This document shows positions 9,159 through 18,224 of a DNA stretch of 64,000 nt, piece after piece. Source of the DNA: Mucilaginibacter jinjuensis. Lineage in GTDB: Bacteria > Bacteroidota > Bacteroidia > Sphingobacteriales > Sphingobacteriaceae. Where the stretch lies: assembly GCF_028596025.1 (NCBI RefSeq), contig NZ_CP117167.1, positions 4,092,001-4,156,000 of the forward strand, in the 5' to 3' direction. Positions within the stretch are counted from its first letter, which is position 1, and every line of letters begins with the position of its first letter. Under the pieces are notes generated by a model. The model did not search any database and was not told the DNA's origin. It saw nothing but the letters and a program-made list of their open reading frames with translations. The position numbers and the translations under genes were made by a program.

Positions 9159-10231
9159 AAGGCCAAATAATGTTCAATTTGGTTTATCGTATAAATCAGA
9201 ATGTCATCGGGCTTTTGTTTATACCAGTCAATAGTCCATTCAATAGCCTGGGTACTATTGAGCTTGGGTTGCCAATGCAATATGCTTTTTGCCTTATCAA
9301 TATTAAGTTTAAGCAAACCTGCCTCGTGCGGCTGAGACTCATTGCCTGTATACACCCAGGTTCCGCTTCCCCAACATTTTAAAGCAATATTAACAAGATC
9401 TTCTACCGTTAAATGGTCGCTAATTTCGGGGCCGAAGTTATAAGCCCCCGAAATTAATCCGGGGTTTTCATTTAGCAATGCCCCGGCCAATAAATAGCCT
9501 GTTAATGGCTCAAGCACGTGTTGCCACGGCCTAACAGAATTAGGGTTTCTAACCTCAATGGGCTGTGATGTTTGCATTGACCGTATAATATCAGGAATTA
9601 TCCGGTCTTTACTCCAGTCACCCCCTCCTATTACATTGCCGGCCCTTGCACTTATAACGGCTTTTTGGTGTGCCCCGTAATTATTTATATTAAAAAATGA
9701 GTTTCTAAAAGATGATACAACTATCTCTGCCGCGGCCTTACTTGCGCTGTAAGGGTCATACCCTCCTAAAGTATCATCCTCGCGATAAGCATACGTTGTT
9801 TCTTTATTTTCATATACCTTATCTGTTGTGATAACAATTATACTGCATTTATTTTTCAGCATTTTTGCGGCTTCTAAAATATTTGCAGTACCGGTTACAT
9901 TAACATCAAAGGTTTCTGATGGTATGCTATATGATAACCTAACTAATGGTTGTGCTGCTAAATGGAAAATATAATCGGGTTCAAAATTAAGAACGGCATT
10001 GATCAATCTATCCCGGTTACGGATATCATCAATTATACTTCCCTGGTTTATATCTGATGATATATAACGATAAAGAGATTGTGGGTTTTCGGGTTCTAAG
10101 GCATAGCCCAATATTTTTGCGCCCAAACAATTAAGTATTGTTATCAGCCACGAGCCCTTAAAGCCGGTATGCCCTGTAACAAAAACTTTTTTGCCTTTGT
10201 AACTGCGTATAAATAAATCCTTATTGCTCAT
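9155..10231 (-). CDS. rfbG: CDP-glucose 4,6-dehydratase
   Basis: 358 residues, extended SDR fold. FVTGHTGFKGSWL at residues 17-29 is the NAD-binding motif in the wording characteristic of CDP-glucose 4,6-dehydratases. DPYSASKAAAEI gives the catalytic Tyr-x3-Lys near residue 160, with ITTDKVYEN just before it. The enzyme makes CDP-4-keto-6-deoxyglucose, the parent of several deoxy and branched sugars. The usual partner RfbF (glucose-1-phosphate cytidylyltransferase) is not in the window. The gene begins a five-gene run with overlaps or gaps of at most 11 bases that carries out NDP-sugar tailoring; 159 bases separate it from the export gene upstream. Confidence 0.9.
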   Translation of the reverse strand: MSNKDLFIRSYKGKKVFVTGHTGFKGSWLITILNCLGAKILGYALEPENPQSLYRYISSDINQGSIIDDIRNRDRLINAVLNFEPDYIFHLAAQPLVRLSYSIPSETFDVNVTGTANILEAAKMLKNKCSIIVITTDKVYENKETTYAYREDDTLGGYDPYSASKAAAEIVVSSFRNSFFNINNYGAHQKAVISARAGNVIGGGDWSKDRIIPDIIRSMQTSQPIEVRNPNSVRPWQHVLEPLTGYLLAGALLNENPGLISGAYNFGPEISDHLTVEDLVNIALKCWGSGTWVYTGNESQPHEAGLLKLNIDKAKSILHWQPKLNSTQAIEWTIDWYKQKPDDILIYTINQIEHYLAL

Positions 10232-10390
10232 ACCTCAAATTTCCCAAGGCGCGTACTGTATTCCAGTATACATTTGCTCAACCTTATTTACAGGCCTTTT
10301 AACACAATCTCATCTTTATCTGCTTAACTTTTTTACCTTCTATTGCTGTTTTAATTACAGGGCTGCTTTTAACTTATAATTAGGTCTATA

Positions 10391-12988
10391 TTACCTTAAT
10401 ACCGTTACTAAAATAGCTGCCAGCGAAGCCAGGGCTGTTGATAGGCCTACAATTCCCTGTAATCCAAATTTTTCTCTTGGCGGGTGTTTCGGCACAAAAA
10501 TCTCGGCACCAGGTTTAATTGAAGGGTAATCATAAAAGAACAGAAACTTCTTGGTTGATTTAATAGATCCGTTGGCATATACTACATAAGCACCTTTTTT
10601 GCTGGCATTATAAGTAAAACCTCCCGATTCATTAATATACTCGCTCATGCTTTTACCAGATTTATAAACTATATTAATCGGCTTAAGAACCTCTCCCGAA
10701 ACACGGATAGTTTGGAGCTCTTTTGGAACGGTAATTATATCACCATCTTCCATCAGTAAATTATATCGCGATTCTGGCTTTTGTAAAATCCTAACCAGAT
10801 CAATACCAACAAAGTCGCTTCTTAGGGACAAAGAGTCTTGCTGCAAACTCGAAGAGTCTTTAACACCCTGAGCCAGCTGCAAGCGTTTTAGGTTTAACAG
10901 CTTTTCATTGTCTTCTTTACTTCGGTCAACACTGTTTCTATCTTTATTATTATTGTTGTTGTTAGTATTGTTGCCGTTAATATTATTGTCATTGTTGTTG
11001 TCTTTGTTTTTTTCTTTAGGTACTTCCGGGCCTGGCCTTCTTAATGATGCACCTTCAGGAAAAGCCATTGCAGTTAAACCACCGGCTCTTTTCACAATAT
11101 CAGATATTTTCTCGTCCTTGCGTTGAATGGTATATGTACCAGGATATAACACTTCACCTTCTATTTTAACAACTTTTTGAACCTGGTAACCTTCTGCGCC
11201 TCTAACTGATACAATATCGAACGGTTGAAGTATAAATGGATCGCCAATTAATTTTAAATTCTGATCAACATTTACCGTAAAAATCTGAGCGGTTGTAGCC
11301 GATGTCGACATTGCATCACTATTCTTTACCCTTCGTGAAATTTCTATACGCTTAGGCGTTGCGCCCTCATTAAAGCCACCTGCTTGTTGAATAAGTGACT
11401 CAAGGTTCATGTTATCTCCATACTTGAAGATGCCCGGGTTTCTAACCTCACCTTTAATTTCAACCCGGTATTCATCCCTCAAATCAAATATTGAAGAAAT
11501 GGTAACCTTATCTTCCCTTTGTAATGGGATATCTGCCTGTGTTCCGTTAATTATCTTTTCAACATCAAAAGATAACAATGCAGGTGTATTATCTAAATTA
11601 AGCCTTGCTATATACCCCCTGTTTAAAAAGGCATCTTCTTTCAAGCCATCTGCTTTTTGAATCAGTTGCTTCAAGGTCATGCCTTTTTCCAATTCATATT
11701 TGCCCGGGCGAAAAACAGCTCCTAAAATTTCTACACGGTTTTCAAACCGGTCGAGAATTTTTTCAATGATATATTTATCTCCGTTTACCGGCTTGTATGT
11801 AGTGAAATGATCTGCATCCACATCCACTATTTTACGCTCTCTATTGGTGTTTTGTAAAACCTTAATATTAGCTGTGTAGGCCTGGCTTGTAAAACCGCCT
11901 GCAAAATTGATTATATCTTGCAGCGACTCTGTTTTTAAGGCCTCGTATAACGCCGGCCTTTTAACTTCGCCACTCATTTCTACACGCGTATCATAAACAG
12001 GTATGTTAATAACATCCTGATCTTGCAATCTGATGTTTTTCTGGATACCCTTCAGCAGAAAATCATACACATCTATATTAGCTACAACTTTACTGTTTCT
12101 GATTACCTGGATTTTTCTGAACGATCCGTTTTTATTAGGTCCGCCGGATGCATATAAAGCATTAAATACTGTTGATAATGAAGATAGTGTGTAAGAGCCG
12201 GGCTTAACAGATTCGCCAATAATGGTAACCTTTATGCTCCTTATATTTCCAAGATTAACCGCAACACTACTTCTGCCCGTTCTTAACCCGGTATATGTTT
12301 TAGACATCGCAGCCTTTATCTTTGCTGTAGCTTCTTCAATGGTTAAACCACCTACTGAAATTAAACCTACATATTGCAGGCGTATGGTACCATCAGGAGT
12401 TACTTTTAAATTATAATTAGCTTCATTATCACCTGTTAAATCTATCAGCAGTTCATCGTCGGGCCCTATTACATAGCTTTTAGGCGTTGCCATCCTCAAA
12501 TTAGGCTCAAAGCTTATTTTACTGTTTTTAAACAGATCTTCCCCAAATATTTTAGGGATCAGGTTTCCAAATGCATCACGCATTTGTTTCTGGCGATCGT
12601 TTTCATAATTCCGCTTCCCTACCTTCGAGGTGTCGGTAGAATCTGCGTATGATCTCCCATTGTAATCATTAGTCTGAAACTGCTTATTACCATTTTTAGA
12701 GGATGTATTATTATCCTTATTATTATTATCGTCTTTCTTAATTTTATCAATGCGGAGCGTTAATTTTTGTGCTTCATCCGGACTAAGGCCTTGTGCAACG
12801 GCCATTTGTGCGATCTGATTATTATCTGTATAACCAACCGAAGCGGCTTTTTGAATGATCTGCCTGATTTGTGTATCAGAAAGTTCATCAACCTTAACAT
12901 CGGCTAAATTGGATTGAGAGTAAGCAGTATGAGATACAATTATTACTAAGAAAAATATAAGTGCTGTAATAGCTCTTTTTAGATTCAT
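10391..12988 (-). CDS. Multi-SLBB polysaccharide export protein
   Basis: 865 residues with a signal peptide (LKRAITALIFFLVIIVSHTAYSQS). A Poly_export region starts near residue 170 (SYVIGPDDELLIDLTG) and is followed by six SLBB-like repeats, each with the pattern xxGEVxxPGxY...aGGf (starting KVTIIGESVKPG, VEMSGEVKRPA, VEILGAVFRPG, VEIKGEVRNPG, VKIEGEVLYPG and IRVSGEVLKPI). An Asn/Asp-rich linker lies before the last repeat, with another polar Asn/Lys run near residues 85-110. The C-terminus is a membrane helix (GIVGLSTALASLAAILVTVLR). This is the Wza-like outer-membrane export channel, larger than Wza of enterobacteria. No Wzc-like kinase follows it here. Confidence 0.88.
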   Translation of the reverse strand: MNLKRAITALIFFLVIIVSHTAYSQSNLADVKVDELSDTQIRQIIQKAASVGYTDNNQIAQMAVAQGLSPDEAQKLTLRIDKIKKDDNNNKDNNTSSKNGNKQFQTNDYNGRSYADSTDTSKVGKRNYENDRQKQMRDAFGNLIPKIFGEDLFKNSKISFEPNLRMATPKSYVIGPDDELLIDLTGDNEANYNLKVTPDGTIRLQYVGLISVGGLTIEEATAKIKAAMSKTYTGLRTGRSSVAVNLGNIRSIKVTIIGESVKPGSYTLSSLSTVFNALYASGGPNKNGSFRKIQVIRNSKVVANIDVYDFLLKGIQKNIRLQDQDVINIPVYDTRVEMSGEVKRPALYEALKTESLQDIINFAGGFTSQAYTANIKVLQNTNRERKIVDVDADHFTTYKPVNGDKYIIEKILDRFENRVEILGAVFRPGKYELEKGMTLKQLIQKADGLKEDAFLNRGYIARLNLDNTPALLSFDVEKIINGTQADIPLQREDKVTISSIFDLRDEYRVEIKGEVRNPGIFKYGDNMNLESLIQQAGGFNEGATPKRIEISRRVKNSDAMSTSATTAQIFTVNVDQNLKLIGDPFILQPFDIVSVRGAEGYQVQKVVKIEGEVLYPGTYTIQRKDEKISDIVKRAGGLTAMAFPEGASLRRPGPEVPKEKNKDNNNDNNINGNNTNNNNNNKDRNSVDRSKEDNEKLLNLKRLQLAQGVKDSSSLQQDSLSLRSDFVGIDLVRILQKPESRYNLLMEDGDIITVPKELQTIRVSGEVLKPINIVYKSGKSMSEYINESGGFTYNASKKGAYVVYANGSIKSTKKFLFFYDYPSIKPGAEIFVPKHPPREKFGLQGIVGLSTALASLAAILVTVLR

Positions 12989-13440
12989 ATATATTTAAAA
13001 TGTCCGTTAAAATATAATATATCTATTTGCAGAATGCATAATAGGTATTAAGTTATTAAAAAAACGATTATGATTAATACTGATTTGCAACAGTAAAATT
13101 GATGAGTGTATTACCCTGTTTAAATTATTTTCAAGGTTAATTATCTTGTCCGTTCCAACTATACTCTTGCTATTTTGTTTTCATTTAGGCGTTTTATTAA
13201 AGTGATACTAAAGGCGAATATACAGAATTATTTATAATGGAATATATCCGCATCCCCCGTCAGGTTATTTAAATCTACTGGCATATTGCCTTATCATATA
13301 TACACAAAAGCCAGTAATATTATACTGGCTTTTGTGTATATATGATACAAATAAAGAGAATTTTATTTGTATCTAAATCAGCGTTATCAATACAATTAAT
13401 TAATACAATTTACTAAAAGCTGATTATCATTAACTTAAAT
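12989..13440. other. Intergenic region with no gene
   Basis: 452 A+T-rich bases between the export gene start and the polysaccharide deacetylase stop. I see no plausible coding sequence. It holds a long perfect hairpin (13292-13347) and must also carry the promoter of the export gene operon; no clear TAnnTTTG element was found on the minus strand near 12988. Confidence 0.6.
13292..13347 (-). terminator. 25-bp perfect inverted repeat, probable terminator
   Basis: Arms 13292-13316 and 13323-13347 are exact reverse complements with a 6-base loop. The inner core pairs AAAAGCCAGTA with TACTGGCTTTT, the A/T-flanked form of a Bacteroidota terminator that could work in both directions. It lies about 95 bases beyond the stop of the deacetylase gene (13441), so it should end the GH16-GH3-deacetylase transcript. 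The stem is longer than usual because the outer TATATAC/GTATATA parts also match. Confidence 0.7.
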
Positions 13441-14664
13441 TTAAATACTACCCAATTCTATATTTAAAAGATTGTGCCCGTTATTACTCATTTTTAATGG
13501 AGCAGCATTATTAACAGTAAATTGAGTGCGGGTATCTATATTGATAGAAATCTCCGTATGTCTAAAATTAGCCGGTATTGGAGGTACTTCTAACTTAAGC
13601 ACTACATTACGGCCCTGTTGTTGCGATGTTACCTTAATATGGTCTCTAAGCCAAATATATTCATACACTTCCTGCCAGGGTGCCATCCAAATACTATCAG
13701 TGCCTTTAGCTCCATACGTTTTATCGATCGAAGTCATATAATATTTAAACTCGGGATAAAGCATACTTAAGTTCCAGAGATTTTTGTCGCCAACACTATG
13801 CGTAAACTCATTATACCAGATAGGCTGAGGCTGCTTCATTAGCGAATCAATACGGTTTAAATCACGATCAATAGTTTTGAAATCCAGGCTATCCTTATTG
13901 CTTTGCAAAAAATTGCGTGCATAGATCATATCTTTCAGATCAACCGGTTTATTAACATCAATAGCAGGGCCTTTGCCTACGTATGATGCTACTGCATAAG
14001 CACCTGCTTTAAGCGCATCCTGCTCATAAATATGCTCATACCCCTCATCATGTTCACCGCCAGGCACTACAAATTGGGTCATGGTGAAACCCACCTTCTC
14101 TTGTACCACCTTTATATTTTGCAGAACCTCGGTATTATAATCAGTACCATGTTTCGATAAATGATGATAACCATGATTTAAAATATCCCAGCCTGCATCG
14201 TAAAGCGTTTTAACTTCGGCCCATGATAAGCGGGCGCGGTTGTCCGGATGATCATAAACGATACCGGCATTCAGGGCAACAGCTAATTTAAAGGCCACAT
14301 TTTTGCCGCAGCCATTAGTATAAAACAAGCCATCTGATTTTTCACCGTCACCTCCCTGGTCACTGTGATATTCATCCGGTATAGCAGGACTAACCAATCC
14401 TCCATTTAACAATGGGTAAGCGCAGGTAAATGCCGAACGGTAACCATCATCAAGCGTAAAACTAAAGGCCAGGTGCTTATTATATTTCAAGGGCGCCACG
14501 CTAACCTTAAACGGCGCATCCGAGTTAAGTTTCAGCTTAACATATACCGTTTTACCTGCATCCGCTTTGCTTTTACGAGGGGCTGTTTTTGCAAAAGATA
14601 TACTATGGATGCCAGTAGTTAAAACAAACCCGCATATTATAATACTCCTGATTTTACGCATCAT
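13441..14664 (-). CDS. Secreted polysaccharide deacetylase family protein (NodB-like)
   Basis: 407 residues with a signal peptide (SIIICGFVLTTGIHSISFA). The NodB metal-binding motifs are FTLDDGY near residue 71 (the paired Asp of motif 1) and ILNHGYHHLSKHG near residue 165 (the H-x3-H pair of motif 2), followed by VVPGGEHDEG. The family (carbohydrate esterase 4 fold) removes acetyl groups from polysaccharides using a divalent metal. The C-terminal 60 residues look like a beta-sandwich add-on. It starts 4 bases after the GH3 stop and is the last gene of the GH16-GH3 set, so an acetylated plant or fungal glucan is a possible substrate. A neutral deacetylase-like role on another glycan cannot be excluded. 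Confidence 0.78.
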   Translation of the reverse strand: MMRKIRSIIICGFVLTTGIHSISFAKTAPRKSKADAGKTVYVKLKLNSDAPFKVSVAPLKYNKHLAFSFTLDDGYRSAFTCAYPLLNGGLVSPAIPDEYHSDQGGDGEKSDGLFYTNGCGKNVAFKLAVALNAGIVYDHPDNRARLSWAEVKTLYDAGWDILNHGYHHLSKHGTDYNTEVLQNIKVVQEKVGFTMTQFVVPGGEHDEGYEHIYEQDALKAGAYAVASYVGKGPAIDVNKPVDLKDMIYARNFLQSNKDSLDFKTIDRDLNRIDSLMKQPQPIWYNEFTHSVGDKNLWNLSMLYPEFKYYMTSIDKTYGAKGTDSIWMAPWQEVYEYIWLRDHIKVTSQQQGRNVVLKLEVPPIPANFRHTEISINIDTRTQFTVNNAAPLKMSNNGHNLLNIELGSI

Positions 14665-14668
14665 CTTG

Positions 14669-17023
14669 TTAACGTTTAGCTTTTAATTCATCAATAGCTA
14701 CTTCTGGCTGCACCGCTTTATGATCTTTTTCAACCATAATAGATTTCGGCACATTGAAAGTGGCGGTTTGTTTAATATCACGTGACGAGATGCCTGCCTT
14801 TACTTCATATTTGCCTGCGTCGGTAATCCACTCAGAATTATCTGTATGGAACGAGGCCAGATCGGCAGCCTTAATGATGAAAGTTAATTGTTGTGATTCG
14901 CCCGGTTGCAATAAACGGGTTTTACCAAAGGCTTTCAGCTCCTGCGTAGGTTTATCAATCGTTTTTGCAGGGGCGGTTACGTAGATCTGTACTACTTCTT
15001 TACCTGCTATCTTACCGGTATTTTTAACATTAACAGTAGCTGTAACAGTGCCGTTAAAGGTTGCTGAACTCAATTTGAGGTTACTTAAAGCAAAATCAGT
15101 ATACGATAAGCCGTAACCAAACTCATACATAGGTTTCACGTTAAAGCTATCATAATAGCGGTAACCTACATAAATACCTTCCTGGTATACCACCTGCTCT
15201 GGGTGATTAGCCGGTGTACCCGGGAAGTTTTTAGCCGATGGTACATCCTCATAATTTACCGGGAAAGTAGTAGCCAGTTTACCAGATGGGTTTACCTTGC
15301 CACTTAATACATCGGCAATAGCGTTACCTGCTTCCTGGCCGGGCTGCCATGCCAATAGTATCGCATCTGCATTATCCTGCCATTCGTTCATATCAATAAC
15401 ACCACCAATATTTAATACAGCAATAACCTTTTTGCCTTTAGCATGGAAAGCATCGGCAATGGTTTTAAACTGTTGTTTTTCTTCAGCGGTTAGTTTATAG
15501 TTGTTTTCGAGGTTGCGGTCGTTGCCTTCGCCTGCGTTTCTGCCAATGGTAATTAGGGCAACATCATTATGTTGTACGGTTGCATTAAGCAGGCTATCAC
15601 TTGTCGGCATTTCGCCAAAAGATCTGCGGCGTGGCTGCTGACCGGTTTTTGCATTCTGAAAATATTGGGTATAAGCATTTTTCAGACTCTCATCCGGCTG
15701 ATAACCGGCATTTGTTAAACCCTGATAGATCGAAATAACATAGGCTTTGTTAACCTCGCCACTACCTGTACCACCCGGGATAGTATTATATGTAGCATTG
15801 CCAAAAGCTGCGATAGTTTTTACCGAGTGGCTGATAGGTAAGACATGACCCTGGTCTTTCAATAAGATCATCCCCTCGGTTGCTGCTTTACGGGCTATCT
15901 CGGCATGGGCTTTCAGATCAGGTTTGTTGCTGTAGGCATATTTTTGAAATGATGGCGACTTCAGGATGATGTTTAGCATGTGCTCCACGTTTCTATCCAA
16001 TACTTTAACACTCAATGAATCGTGCTGAACGGCATTGATCAGGGTTTCGATCTGATCCGGTCTTCCCGGCATGATTAAATCATTACCGGCATTCATTTCG
16101 GCAATCCAATCGTATCCGCCGCCCCAGTCGGTCATTACAAAACCTTTATACTTCCACTCATCGCGCAGAACCGTGGTTAATAAATCTTTACGTTGAGCGG
16201 TATACACGCCGTTCACCCTGTTGTATGAAGACATTACCGTCCATGGGTTAGAAGCACTGATACCTATGCGGAATACCTTTAGATATAACTCGCGCAATGC
16301 CCTTTCACTCACAATAGAGTTATTGTAGTTACGGTTGCTCTCCTGGTTATTAGCCACAAAGTGTTTGATAGATGTACCCACCCCGTTTGATTGTATCCCA
16401 TTGATTAAAGCACCGGCTATAGTACCTGCCACTAAAGGATCTTCAGAATAATATTCGAAATTCCGGCCATTTAATGGGTTACGGTGGATGTTTACACCCG
16501 GAGCTAGTAGAATATCGACACCATATTCTTTTACCTCGTTACCAAAGGCTTTACCTACAGTGTTTACCACCTGAGGATCCCAGGTTGAAGCCAACAATGT
16601 ACCCACCGGCCAGGCAGTAGCATAATAAGTATGCGTGCTATCGCCTTTGCGTGTTGGCGAAATACGTACCCCTGCCGGGCCATCGCTCAAAACCATCGAC
16701 GGGATACCCAAACGCGGAATAGCCGTAGTATTACCTGCTGCCCCCGGCACTTTAGTTTCGGTATGGCCGATCATTGGAGGTTCTGGCACCCAGCCATTAC
16801 TTACTCCTGGCTTTCCGTTACCGGCTGGTTTGGGTTTCGGTGCCTTGCCCGAGCCTACTAACAAGGTTACTTTCTCTTGTAGCGTCATGGCGGCAATAAC
16901 TTCTTTGATAGAATTTTTGCCCAGCTGCGGTGGGTTTTGCGTTGATTGTGCCTTAACCGTTACAGTATTGGCAAACAGCACAGCAAGGCTTAACCCAGCT
17001 GCATAATTTTTTAGAATATTCAT
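14669..17023 (-). CDS. Glycoside hydrolase family 3 beta-glucosidase
   Basis: 784 residues from the ATG at 17021-17023, chosen because it begins a signal peptide (MNILKNYAAGLSLAVLFANT); an upstream in-frame ATG adds 17 residues that spoil it. GH3 features in order: N-terminal barrel with SDGPAGVRI, KHFVANNQESNR (substrate-binding Lys-His), the nucleophile Asp299 in VMTDWGGGYD, the alpha/beta sandwich (AILLAWQPGQEAGNAIADVLSGKVNPSGKL is in the usual place) and a C-terminal fibronectin III-like domain (GKEVVQIYVTAP). It is expected to release glucose from beta-linked glucooligosaccharides in the periplasm. Next to GH16, laminari- or cello-oligosaccharides are the likely substrates. Exact linkage is inferred. 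Confidence 0.9.
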   Translation of the reverse strand: MNILKNYAAGLSLAVLFANTVTVKAQSTQNPPQLGKNSIKEVIAAMTLQEKVTLLVGSGKAPKPKPAGNGKPGVSNGWVPEPPMIGHTETKVPGAAGNTTAIPRLGIPSMVLSDGPAGVRISPTRKGDSTHTYYATAWPVGTLLASTWDPQVVNTVGKAFGNEVKEYGVDILLAPGVNIHRNPLNGRNFEYYSEDPLVAGTIAGALINGIQSNGVGTSIKHFVANNQESNRNYNNSIVSERALRELYLKVFRIGISASNPWTVMSSYNRVNGVYTAQRKDLLTTVLRDEWKYKGFVMTDWGGGYDWIAEMNAGNDLIMPGRPDQIETLINAVQHDSLSVKVLDRNVEHMLNIILKSPSFQKYAYSNKPDLKAHAEIARKAATEGMILLKDQGHVLPISHSVKTIAAFGNATYNTIPGGTGSGEVNKAYVISIYQGLTNAGYQPDESLKNAYTQYFQNAKTGQQPRRRSFGEMPTSDSLLNATVQHNDVALITIGRNAGEGNDRNLENNYKLTAEEKQQFKTIADAFHAKGKKVIAVLNIGGVIDMNEWQDNADAILLAWQPGQEAGNAIADVLSGKVNPSGKLATTFPVNYEDVPSAKNFPGTPANHPEQVVYQEGIYVGYRYYDSFNVKPMYEFGYGLSYTDFALSNLKLSSATFNGTVTATVNVKNTGKIAGKEVVQIYVTAPAKTIDKPTQELKAFGKTRLLQPGESQQLTFIIKAADLASFHTDNSEWITDAGKYEVKAGISSRDIKQTATFNVPKSIMVEKDHKAVQPEVAIDELKAKR

Positions 17024-17040
17024 GAAATAGATTTTAATTG

Positions 17041-17195
17041 GACAGAAGGAAAAAGGACAATGGATGAAAGACAAAAGGATGAAGGATTGAAGGATGATAG
17101 ATTGGGATCACAGAAGTAAAATTTTTCATTTATCCCATAGTCCTTGCTCTTTTGTCTTTTCACGTCCTTCCTCTTTTCTCTTCCGTCCTTTGTCT
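17041..17195. repeat. Degenerate purine-tract/pyrimidine-tract word repeat between GH16 and GH3
   Basis: On the plus strand 17041-17098 repeats words such as AAGGAC, AAGGAT and GAAGGATTG; 17138-17195 repeats the complement (GTCCTT, CCTTCC, CCGTCC). AAAGACAAAAG at 17067-17077 pairs exactly with CTTTTGTCTTT at 17149-17159, so the transcript could fold into a long imperfect hairpin. It lies between the GH16 stop and the GH3 start and could tune relative expression; function unknown. Confidence 0.5.
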
Positions 17196-17201
17196 CAAAT
17201 A

Positions 17202-18086
17202 TTATCGTGTTACTTTAACCCAGTCTACCAGAACTTTGGCTTTCCCGGCTTTAATTTCGTTTACAACCTTCTCTGACATACCATTATATGGCGACTTGAT
17301 ACCGTTTACCTTGGCAGGATAAGCGCCGCCCAAAGCCATATTAAGGATCAAATATTTAGGGGCATCAAAAGCCCATTTGCCATAGTTTTCAATCATTGGG
17401 CGGGTAACGCGATAAAATACTTCGCCATCAACCTTAAATACCATGGCATTAGCATCCCAATCAACAGAGTATACATGCCATTTAGATACATCATTGCCTG
17501 GCTTTAAATAAACTTTATTTACAATAGGTGTTTCGCCAAAGTAGCCAGGGCCGTGTATGGCGGCACTTACCCAGTCGCCCTCGCCTACGTTTTCCATAAT
17601 ATCAATCTCACCACAATCAGGCCATTTGCCCACGCCTAATGCCCAAAATGCAGGCCAGTAGCCATCGCCAACCGGCAGTTTCATCCGTGCTGATAAATGG
17701 CCGTAAGTAACCTCTACTTTGCTGCGCGTATCCATTCGACCAGAAAGGAAATCGAATTTGCCAAATTTATTCTCGAAACCTTTGTAAAAAACAGGTTTAA
17801 TAACCAATGCGCCGTTCTGCGCACCTTCGGCCTCGGCACCGTGGGTTATGTAAACCGTAGCCGATGAATCAACATAAGCCTGCTGCTCATTATTAACAAC
17901 AAACTCGGTGTTCCTTACATTCCATTTAGAACGATCGACGGTTTTGCCTGAAAAGTCATCGAAGAAAACAACGGTTTCTTTAACGTGTGGTTGTGTTTTC
18001 TTCTTTTTTACAACAGGTAATGTTGCAGAACTTACAATGAGGGCTATAGCCAACAAGGGCAGCAGTTTGGGTAAATTGGTTTTCAT
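17202..18086 (-). CDS. Glycoside hydrolase family 16 endo-beta-glucanase (laminarinase-like)
   Basis: 294 residues with a signal peptide (LLPLLAIALIVSSATLP). The GH16 active site EIDIMEN is present, with nucleophile Glu160 and acid/base Glu165, preceded by GYWPAFWALG and followed by SAAIHGPGY, the wording usual for beta-1,3 or beta-1,3-1,4-glucanases. WHVYSVDWDANAMVFKVDG completes the jelly-roll. It should cut beta-1,3-glucans such as laminarin or mixed-linkage glucan outside or in the periplasm, feeding the GH3 enzyme. A minus-strand TATGTTTG (-7 type TAnnTTTG) lies at 18157-18164, about 70 bases upstream of the ATG, without a clear TTTG partner. Confidence 0.9.
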   Translation of the reverse strand: MKTNLPKLLPLLAIALIVSSATLPVVKKKKTQPHVKETVVFFDDFSGKTVDRSKWNVRNTEFVVNNEQQAYVDSSATVYITHGAEAEGAQNGALVIKPVFYKGFENKFGKFDFLSGRMDTRSKVEVTYGHLSARMKLPVGDGYWPAFWALGVGKWPDCGEIDIMENVGEGDWVSAAIHGPGYFGETPIVNKVYLKPGNDVSKWHVYSVDWDANAMVFKVDGEVFYRVTRPMIENYGKWAFDAPKYLILNMALGGAYPAKVNGIKSPYNGMSEKVVNEIKAGKAKVLVDWVKVTR

Positions 18087-18191
18087 AAAAGCTAAGCGAT
18101 ACTTAGGTTGCGATTAATTGGTGGTACAAAGCAATCTGTTTACAAATTGCATTAGCCAAACATACAGAAGAAAACAGAATTTCGGTAGTTG

Positions 18192-18206
18192 GTGTAATAT
18201 TTACAC
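18192..18206. promoter_or_regulatory. Short palindrome upstream of the GH16 gene
   Basis: GTGTAA-TAT-TTACAC is a perfect 6-base inverted repeat. It lies about 28 bases upstream of the candidate -7 element at 18157-18164, where an activator would bind. It could equally be the tail of the CDF gene's 3' region, since it is 19 bases beyond that stop. Confidence 0.3.
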
Positions 18207-18224
18207 ACTATTATTACAATATTG

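Noticed and set aside
10908..11126. Low-complexity Leu/Ser-rich plus-strand frame
   Set aside because: It is the complement of the Asn/Asp-rich linker codons of the export protein.
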